From the NCBI GenBank assembly GCA_016183065.1, contig JACPFF010000008.1, positions 1 through 56,387 on the forward strand: a stretch of DNA of 56,387 nt. The letters run 5' to 3'. Positions 49,811-56,387 of the stretch are shown here, in pieces. The notes under the pieces are model-generated. The model was not told the DNA's origin and did no database searches. It saw only the letters and a list, made by a program, of their open reading frames with translations. Source of the stretch: Deltaproteobacteria bacterium (GTDB taxonomy: Bacteria > UBA10199 > GCA-002796325 > JACPFF01). A program made the position numbers and the translations under genes. Each line of letters begins with the position of its first letter. The first letter of the stretch is position 1.

Positions 49811-52204
49811 ATGACCGTGCGGCTCGATCCACAGATGCCATCAGTGGTGCTGAAAGCACTGCAGCCTATCGTGCAGATCGAGCCAGATCTCCCCTCAAAA
49901 ATGGATGGCAGTGGGCCGGGCGGGTCCAAAGACTCGGTGGTCACTGTCACGGAGGTGTTCCACTACATTTATAACACTCCAAATTGGCAGCGGTTTTTGC
50001 CGCTCATGGATCAGTGCGGTCTCCACCATCCCTTAGACACTCGCCGGCTACCACCCGAAATTGTGCAGCGGGCCCAAACCCTCCTCGCGGCCGCGGAATC
50101 TACCTTTGCCCTCCCCCCGAACGATCCGGCGTACTGCGACATGGTGGTGCCCTACTATTTTCATCACAACCTCCCCCCGTTTGACGCCGGTGGCCTTGGA
50201 TTGGGGTATCCAGACTCAAATATGCGTCTAGAACATTGGGAGATGACCGCGGCAGAGGCCTACGCAGCAGTTTTGGATCCCACCAAACTCTCTGGGGCAT
50301 GTACGGAGGCGACGTACATGTTTATCGCAGGTTCGAGGGCAGCCGGGTTGGCCTGTCCTCTTGATGCCGTGCTCACGCAGTCACATATTTTTCCTCGCTC
50401 CGGCGAGACGCCGTTGGACCCCTCAAAATTAGGAAAGATCGGTTGGGAATATGTTGCCGCGAGCGATGCCGAAATTGCCGCCGTCTATTATTCCAACCTC
50501 GCTTCGTCGTACAGGGACGGGAAACAGCCCGCGACGGCACGCGTCTATGCCGGGCTCTCGTATACGATTGCACCGCGCATAGGCGCCGCAATTCTTGCCA
50601 ATGTGAGCAGCGACCCGGGGCAGGCCTTCGCCTATGCGAAAGAGGCAGTGGTAAGGAGTCCGGAGGACATCGCGCACTATCTGGTTGTGGCCGGGCATTT
50701 GGCAAACCATTCAAGACCGGAGGCCCAGCGGGAGGCCCTCAGTCTCCTGGCCGATGCAGTGACCCCGGGCGCTCAGGCCTACGCCCTTTTTGCTGTGCAA
50801 CAACTCTGTCTGAGGGAGCGAAATTGTGACGACTACGCTCAAGTGGTGCAGCAAGAGATGCCGCAGCGCGGGTTTGGTGAAATGTTGCAGGTGTTCTCCG
50901 CTGACGTCCAAAAGTCACCTGCCAGGAGAAACCAACTCATTCTCGAGGCCATCGTAAACAATCCGAACAATGCGGTGGCTTGGCTGTACCAGGCCATGGA
51001 GGCGATGGAACACTGGGATCTCGCAACCGCGAAACGGGCGGTGGCTTTGTCCGTGGCCCTGGCCCCGAACCTCCCATACAGTCACTCGCTTCTCTCACAG
51101 CTCGCTTCTATGCAGGGGAAGGTCGATCTGGCCTATGATGAAGCACGGAAAGAGGCCTTGGTAATGCAGGGAAACCCTGAGGGAGATGTGGCGGTGGCCA
51201 GTGCCGCACTGGCTGCTGGAAAATTTTCCACAGCACGTGCATGGGCAGAGGCCTATGCCAAGGCCCTTCCCCACGATCACAGTGGAGCCTTACTGCTCGG
51301 GTCGATTGCGAGGGAACAAGGCGATGGTCAACGTGCCATCCACTATTTTGCGCGGGCCCTCAAGCTCATGCAACGGACCGGCGATGCTGGCAACCTCTTT
51401 GACGCAGTACGGGCCGAGATCCATACGAATTTGGCGAGTTTGCATACCACGCGAGCCGAACCGGCCAAGGCCGCACCCCATATTCGGCAGGTCCATCAAT
51501 TAGCGCCGGAATCTGCTACGCACTTGTGGCTCGCTACATTTCTCAAGTACTATGAAAATGATATCGATGGTCAATTGGCCTTAGCAGAGCGATTAGTGAC
51601 CACATATTCACAACTGCCTGGTGCGTGGACCAATCTGGCGTTTGCACATTATCAACAGGGCGACTATCGGACCGCGCAAATGGAACTCGAGCGAGCGCTG
51701 GCGAGTAATCCCAACGATATCCATGCCCATCTCACAGAGATCTACCTTCGTATTGGTGAAGGGGCGACCGATGCGGCACGACTGCTCTTGGTGGCGTTCC
51801 GGAAACGATTCGGTCAGTGGGCCGCTTACGAGCCCGGGGTGGCGCTGCAGTCACTCGTACTGGGGGATGAAGCGACGGCACACACATTAGCGGCGAAGGT
51901 CCTTGCGAACAACCCCCGTGAGTACCACGCCCTCGCCGTGCAGGGGCTGCTTACGTATCGCACCAATGCGAAACAGGCGCAGCGTATTGCAAAAAAAATG
52001 CAAAAATTATATCCAAAGATGCCGATCGGCTACCTCTTGGCGGCGAAGAGTGCGCTCGCTGCCGGCGACCTTGTAGCCGCGCTGCGCGAGGTTGAGCAGG
52101 CAAGTACACGGAGTCCGTATGATACTGGCCAACCGGCACTGTTGAGTCCCGAGGTGTTGCGCAAAGAGATTGCAACCGCAATAGCCACTCGGGAACGCCA
52201 ATAA
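49811..52204 (+). CDS. Large protein with transglutaminase-like N-terminus and TPR repeats
   Basis: The 797-residue protein has no signal peptide. Residues about 150-200 include LSGACTEATYMFIAGSRAAGLACPLDAVL, which resembles the nucleophile-Cys helix of transglutaminase-like folds (Cys164), with a histidine shortly after. From about residue 230 onward, repeated Ala/Tyr/Gly helix pairs (for example AWTNLAFAHYQQGDYRTAQMELERALASNPNDIHAHLTEIYLRIGE) are TPRs. It may be a scaffold or peptidase-like protein; function is unknown. ATG 49811 is chosen but the frame is open upstream. The stop lies in the rRNA terminator. Confidence 0.7.
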   Translation: MTVRLDPQMPSVVLKALQPIVQIEPDLPSKMDGSGPGGSKDSVVTVTEVFHYIYNTPNWQRFLPLMDQCGLHHPLDTRRLPPEIVQRAQTLLAAAESTFALPPNDPAYCDMVVPYYFHHNLPPFDAGGLGLGYPDSNMRLEHWEMTAAEAYAAVLDPTKLSGACTEATYMFIAGSRAAGLACPLDAVLTQSHIFPRSGETPLDPSKLGKIGWEYVAASDAEIAAVYYSNLASSYRDGKQPATARVYAGLSYTIAPRIGAAILANVSSDPGQAFAYAKEAVVRSPEDIAHYLVVAGHLANHSRPEAQREALSLLADAVTPGAQAYALFAVQQLCLRERNCDDYAQVVQQEMPQRGFGEMLQVFSADVQKSPARRNQLILEAIVNNPNNAVAWLYQAMEAMEHWDLATAKRAVALSVALAPNLPYSHSLLSQLASMQGKVDLAYDEARKEALVMQGNPEGDVAVASAALAAGKFSTARAWAEAYAKALPHDHSGALLLGSIAREQGDGQRAIHYFARALKLMQRTGDAGNLFDAVRAEIHTNLASLHTTRAEPAKAAPHIRQVHQLAPESATHLWLATFLKYYENDIDGQLALAERLVTTYSQLPGAWTNLAFAHYQQGDYRTAQMELERALASNPNDIHAHLTEIYLRIGEGATDAARLLLVAFRKRFGQWAAYEPGVALQSLVLGDEATAHTLAAKVLANNPREYHALAVQGLLTYRTNAKQAQRIAKKMQKLYPKMPIGYLLAAKSALAAGDLVAALREVEQASTRSPYDTGQPALLSPEVLRKEIATAIATRERQ

Positions 52205-52237
52205 AAAAACCCCGCACCTTCTTTCGAAGATGCGGGG
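52203..52237 (-). terminator. Intrinsic terminator of the rRNA operon
   Basis: On the minus strand CCCCGCATCTTC and GAAGGTGCGGGG form a long GC-rich stem (52210-52237) followed by seven T residues. It lies 10 bases after the 5S gene. The T-run also contains the TAA stop of the convergent TPR gene. Confidence 0.92.
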
Positions 52238-52246
52238 CAAGAAAAA

Positions 52247-52362
52247 TCTGGCAACGTCCTACTCTCCCACAGATGATGACCTGCAGTACCATCGGCGCTG
52301 GAGGGCTTAACGGCCGTGTTCGGGATGGGAACGGGTGTGACCCCTCCGCTATAGTCACCAGA
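52247..52362 (-). rRNA. rrf: 5S ribosomal RNA
   Basis: About 116 bases; read on the minus strand it starts TCTGGTGACTATAGCGGAGG, contains ACACCCGTTCCCATCCCGAACACGG and ends GACGTTGCCAGA. The TCTGG...CCAGA ends pair as helix I. The ends are estimated to within a few bases. It lies between the 23S gene and the terminator. Confidence 0.95.
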
Positions 52363-52773
52363 AGACGATATACAAAAGAACAGGACATTGTCGCAGTACA
52401 ACATCAGACCGGGTCTCTCTTGCAAGGATACCACATGCCACGGCACCTTTTGCAAAGTGCCGGGCAAATATAATGGCCAAGCCGAACGGGCAATTAGTAC
52501 TGGTTAGCTCGAAACCGCTTACGCGGCTTCCACACCCAGCCTATCAACCTTGTCGTCTACAAGGGCCCTTCAAACTTCCGAAGAAGTTGGGAGATCTTGT
52601 TTTGAGGTGCGTTTCCCACTTAGATGCTTTCAGCGGTTCTCGCATCCGCACATAGCTACCCAGCTGTGCCGCTGGCGCGACAACTGGTACACCAGAGGTG
52701 CGTCCACCCAGGTCCTCTCGTACTATGGGCAGATCCTCTCAAATCTCCTACACCCACGACAGATAGGGACCGA

Positions 52774-53510
52774 CACTCTGTTACTTTCGCCCGTGAACAT
52801 TCACAGACTACTGACCATGACTCTAGTCATGGCGCTCATCATACGACACGATGAGTCTGCATATCGCTATGCAGTTCGGACTATATCTTGATCGATGTCA
52901 TTCGATCCCACGCGTATAGTCTCTGAGGATCCCAATTCAGCAATAATCTGCTCCTTCTTCGTCCGCCGATATCTCCCCACACCATTCATTTGATATGCCA
53001 GTTCAAGAATTTCTAGAAACCCGATGACAGTGGAATGCTTTCCACATTCCATCATCTGCACGATTTTCTTGAAAAGGACAAAATCATGATATTTTCTCGT
53101 GTAGAGTTTATGACGCTCAAAGAAAGGGATGATAATGTGCATCAGGTCATCGCGATTTCGAACAACGTAGACCATTGTTCGATCCCGAACACTGCTGGCA
53201 TGATTTGCCATAATGATACCGCACTGGAACTTTTCGCGGATCATATACAGGACCTGACTACTTTCTCTGTGTTGGGCGATGTGAAATTCTGGCACCGCCT
53301 GCCACTTGAGTCGCACGCTCGAATTGCGCTGGAAGGCGACATGAAAACTCCCTTCTCCATCCACGAATCCGGCAATATACGAATCATCCATCTTGGTTTC
53401 CTGCTGGTTGACCGCACCTGTCACATTGTCACCGACATATGTACCACATCGGTAGTGCAGGATCCATCGGTTATTCCAGCATATAGCGCGGTTTAAAGAC
53501 AGCGAGATCC
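52774..53510 (-). mobile_element. Group I intron in 23S rRNA after U2604 (E. coli numbering)
   Basis: The 737-base insertion splits GAGACAGT from TCGGTCCC. The 5' exon GAGACAGU pairs with intron GCUGUCUU, giving a P1 helix with the U.G wobble at the splice site, and the intron ends in G. A P-like element TATGCTGGAA lies at 53469-53484. R (CAGAGACTATACG, near 52911-52925) and S (AAGATATAGTCC, 52878-52889) form P7. Together these identify a group I intron near A2602 of the peptidyl transferase centre. It encodes a LAGLIDADG protein. Confidence 0.92.
52867..53391 (-). CDS. LAGLIDADG homing endonuclease in the U2604 intron
   Basis: The 174-residue protein starts MDDSYIAGFVDGEGSFHVAF, a single LAGLIDADG motif as in homodimeric I-CreI-type enzymes. 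The DGEG acidic residue that binds the catalytic metal is present. The start is inferred; the frame is open upstream into the exon. The C-terminal codons (ETIRVGSNDIDQDIVRTA) are encoded by the R and S elements of the intron core, so the frame shares bases with P7. It would cut intronless 23S alleles to spread the intron. Confidence 0.85.
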   Translation of the reverse strand: MDDSYIAGFVDGEGSFHVAFQRNSSVRLKWQAVPEFHIAQHRESSQVLYMIREKFQCGIIMANHASSVRDRTMVYVVRNRDDLMHIIIPFFERHKLYTRKYHDFVLFKKIVQMMECGKHSTVIGFLEILELAYQMNGVGRYRRTKKEQIIAELGSSETIRVGSNDIDQDIVRTA

Positions 53511-53554
<44 letters not shown>

Positions 53555-53568
53555 TGGCGAACAGCCAA

Positions 53569-53626
<58 letters not shown>

Positions 53627-53689
53627 GCCCCGTCGATATGAACTCTTGGGAGCGATCAGCCTGTTATCCCCGGCGTACCTTTTGTCCGA

Positions 53690-53728
<39 letters not shown>

Positions 53729-54142
53729 GGACCTGCTTTCGCACCTGCTTGACGCGTCAGTCTTGCAGTTAAGCACTCTTCTGCCCTTACACTCGACGGC
53801 TGGTTTCCATACAGCCTGAGAGTACCTTCGCGCGCCTCCGTTACTCTTTTGGAGGCGACCGCCCCAGTCAAACTACCCACCAGACAGTGTCCCGAACCTG
53901 GCTTCACAGGTCACGGTTAGAACTTCAAAATCATCAGGGTGGTATTTCAAGGTTGACTCCACCGACGCTAGCGCGCCGGCTTCCAAGTCTCCCACCTATC
54001 CTACACAGATCACTCCGAAGTTCACTGCCAAGTTATAGTAAAGGTGCACAGGGTCTTTCCGTCTTGCCGCGGGTAGACCGCATCTGCACGGCCAATACAA
54101 TTTCGCTGAGTCTCTGGCTGAGACAGTGTGGCAATCGTTACT

Positions 54143-54184
<42 letters not shown>

Positions 54185-54809
54185 CGGATTATTCTCCAGT
54201 GTTTCCAAAGGAGCCGGACTTTATCTTAGTGTCAATGCGATGCATCTGTTGCGCAATCAGACGAATCCTCTCTATGCCCTCTTTTGTGAGATGCTCCCCA
54301 CTCTGCATCATCAAGACCACAGTTCGAAACTTGAGAAAATCGAGCTGTTTTTTTGACTTGAGGTGATGCTCCATAAAAAATGGGGTGATTTTTTCCAGCA
54401 GATGCTCATGCTTTCTGACCCGATATGCCATGCGGTCCCCGTGATCTGTTCTCACGACTCCGCAGCCAAAGTAGGCCCGTATCGCATGAAGCACTTGAAT
54501 GTCTCGCTGATTCTGTACAATGGTGAACTCCGGTACTACTTGGCACCCGACCGACATGTCCTCATGCCGATTGATCCCCACGTGAAAACACCCCTCACCA
54601 TCGACAAAACCAACAATCCATTGTGCATTGAGATTCATTGTTCACTCCGAACGTAAAGTCTCTGAGGGTTCCCAGACGATCTGGGCCTTCCCTGCGGATT
54701 GTCCCCGTGTATGCCGGTTTTTTACTGCTCGATTGCTCGAACGAGTACCGGACATCTTTTGAGAATTTTCCCGCATATAGTTCGGTTTTACTAAAGCTAG
54801 CGTGTGTTA
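54185..54809 (-). mobile_element. Group I intron in 23S rRNA after U1931 (E. coli numbering)
   Basis: The 625-base insertion splits CGGTCCTAAGGT from AGCGAAATTCC. Exon CUAAGGU pairs with intron GCUUUAG, again with U.G at the splice site, and the intron ends in G. A P element TATATGCGGGAAAA lies at 54763-54780. R (CAGAGACTTTACG, 54652-54664) and S (AAGATAAAGTCC, 54216-54227) form P7. Group I introns at this site are known from other bacteria. It encodes a LAGLIDADG protein in the region between R and S. Confidence 0.93.
54189..54638 (-). CDS. LAGLIDADG homing endonuclease in the U1931 intron
   Basis: The 149-residue protein starts MNLNAQWIVGFVDGEGCFHVGI, a single LAGLIDADG motif with DGEG. 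The ATG lies just after the R element. The last codons (DTKIKSGSFGNTGE) are the S element and P9 region, and the stop codon ends four bases before the 3' splice site. It is related to, but clearly different from, the endonuclease in the U2604 intron. Confidence 0.88.
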   Translation of the reverse strand: MNLNAQWIVGFVDGEGCFHVGINRHEDMSVGCQVVPEFTIVQNQRDIQVLHAIRAYFGCGVVRTDHGDRMAYRVRKHEHLLEKITPFFMEHHLKSKKQLDFLKFRTVVLMMQSGEHLTKEGIERIRLIAQQMHRIDTKIKSGSFGNTGE

Positions 54810-54844
<35 letters not shown>

Positions 54845-55602
54845 TGGGGCTTCGGTTCGCTGCTTCGCCCCGAAGGACTAACAACTCCCCTTAACCTTCC
54901 AGCACCGGGCAGGAGTCAGGCCCTATACGTCGTCTTCACGACTTTGCAGAGCCCTGTGTTTTTGGTAAACAGTCGCCGCCACCTGCTCTCTGCGACCATT
55001 GCTCGCCCCATCCGCAAGGGACTTCACGAGCGATGGCATGCCTTCTCCCGAAGTTACGGCATCAATTTGCAGAGTTCCTTAGCCAGAGTTCTCTCAAGCG
55101 CCTTGGGCTACTCGCCCCACCCACCAGAGTCGGTTTACGGTACGGGCACCCTGTACACTAACAACGAAGCTTTTCTAGGGAGGGGGAATCAATGACTTTG
55201 TTCCGCCAAAGGCGGATCGGCGTTGTATCTCGGAATTGACCCGCCGGATTTGCCTGGCAGGCCTTCCTACGTACTTGCAGTCACATCCGATAGTGACCTC
55301 ATCTGTCCCTCTCCGTCCCTCCGCTGTCTAGCGTGCACATGGTGGTACAGGAATATTAACCTGTGATCCATCGCCTACGCCTTTCGGCCTCAGCTTAGGA
55401 CCCGACTAACCCTGGGCGGATTAACCTTCCCCAGGAAACCTTGGGTTTACGGCGAACACGTTTCTCGCGTGTTTTAACGCTACTCATGTCAGCAGAATCT
55501 CTTCTGATACCTCCAGCCGTCCTTACGGTCGACCTTCACAGGCGTACAGAATGCTCCTCTACCACTTTCGCCAAAGGCGAAAGTCCGCAGCTTCGGTACA
55601 TT

Positions 55603-55633
<31 letters not shown>

Positions 55634-55666
55634 CCATTCGACCAGTGAGCTGTTACGCTTTCTTTA

Positions 55667-55704
<38 letters not shown>

Positions 55705-56095
55705 AACGTTTCCACATCCTTTCCCACTTAGCAATGATTTCGGGACCTTAGCTGGCGGTCTGGGCTTTTTCCCTCTCGACTACGAATATTATCACTCGCA
55801 GTCTGCCTCCACGTCTAACCGTCGCGGTATTCGGAGTTTGGTTGGGTTTGGTAGTCTGGTAAGACCCCTAGCCCATCTAGTGCTCTACCCCCGCGGGGCA
55901 ACGACGCAGGCTATACCTCAATATATTTCGAGGAGAACCAGCTATCACCGAGTTTGATTAGCCTTTCACTCCTACCCACAACTCATCCGAAGATTTTGCA
56001 TCATCCACCAGTTCGGGCCTCCAGCCGTCTTTCGACGACCTTCACCCTGGTCATGGGTAGCTCACTCGGCTTCGGGTCTACTCCCTGCAACTAAT

Positions 56096-56129
<34 letters not shown>

Positions 56130-56308
56130 GATTTTGATAATCCTTAACCTTGCTGCAGAGAGTAACTCGCTGACTCATTATGCAAAAGGCACGCCGTCAC
56201 CCTACGCCACCATCTGGCTCCGCATGACGAAGTCAGATGGTGGCGTATAGGGCTCCGACTGCTTGTAAGCATGTGGTTTCAGGTTCTTTTAACTCCCCTC
56301 CCGGGGTG

Positions 56309-56350
<42 letters not shown>

Positions 56351-56387
56351 TTGCAAGTATTTAGCCTTGGATGATGGTCCACCCGGA

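Noticed and set aside
49741-49950. 70-residue N-terminal extension of the antiporter
   Set aside because: It is hydrophilic, overlaps the divergent TPR gene, and the first membrane segment follows the ATG at 49740.

Overview
The window looks like one end of a contig from an uncultivated Gram-negative bacterium. An outer membrane is implied by BamA, a LolD-type ATPase and lipobox proteins. Squalene-hopene cyclase, class II fructose bisphosphatase, LipA and an RpoH-type sigma factor fit a deltaproteobacterium-like or related lineage, but I cannot place it more precisely by eye. DNA is moderately GC rich and most genes prefer C-ending codons (GTC, CTC, ATC, GGC).

Positions 1-31489 form an almost unbroken same-strand block of translation and transcription genes: the end of one tuf copy, rpmG, tRNA-Trp, secE, nusG, rplKAJL, rpoBC, rpsLG, fusA, a second tuf, then the S10, spc and alpha clusters (rpsJ to rplQ, with secY, adk, map, infA and rpoA). 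Many genes overlap by ATGA or TGATG. The L30 gene is absent between rpsE and rplO. A hairpin and a good promoter between rpoC and rpsL divide the block. The tuf-rpsJ junction is broken: tuf has no stop codon, rpsJ has no start codon, and tuf uses codons unlike those of its neighbours.

Positions 31490-40966 hold a TlpA-like thioredoxin, a lipoprotein, EF-P, an OPT-family transporter, a DUF4870 protein, tRNA-Gly, a LolD-like ATPase with BamA, an RpoH-type sigma factor that has lost core region 2.2 and is frameshifted, and a second lipoprotein in more AT-rich DNA. Positions 41387-52204 hold squalene-hopene cyclase, a leftward lipA-glpX-SRPBCC-phasin-like operon, radA, an Aur1-like PAP2 membrane enzyme, a Na+/H+ antiporter and a large protein with a transglutaminase-like N-terminus and TPRs.

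Positions 52203-56387 are the end of an rRNA operon on the minus strand: terminator, 5S, and a partial 23S gene interrupted by two group I introns. Their splice sites can be placed to the base from P1 pairings, after E. coli-equivalent U1931 and U2604. Each encodes a single-motif LAGLIDADG endonuclease whose reading frame runs into the catalytic core. A small hairpin-forming repeat family occurs in three intergenic gaps (487-550, 13191-13258, 35438-35518). The most notable observations are the intron pair, the tuf-rpsJ junction, the atypical tuf codon use and this repeat family.
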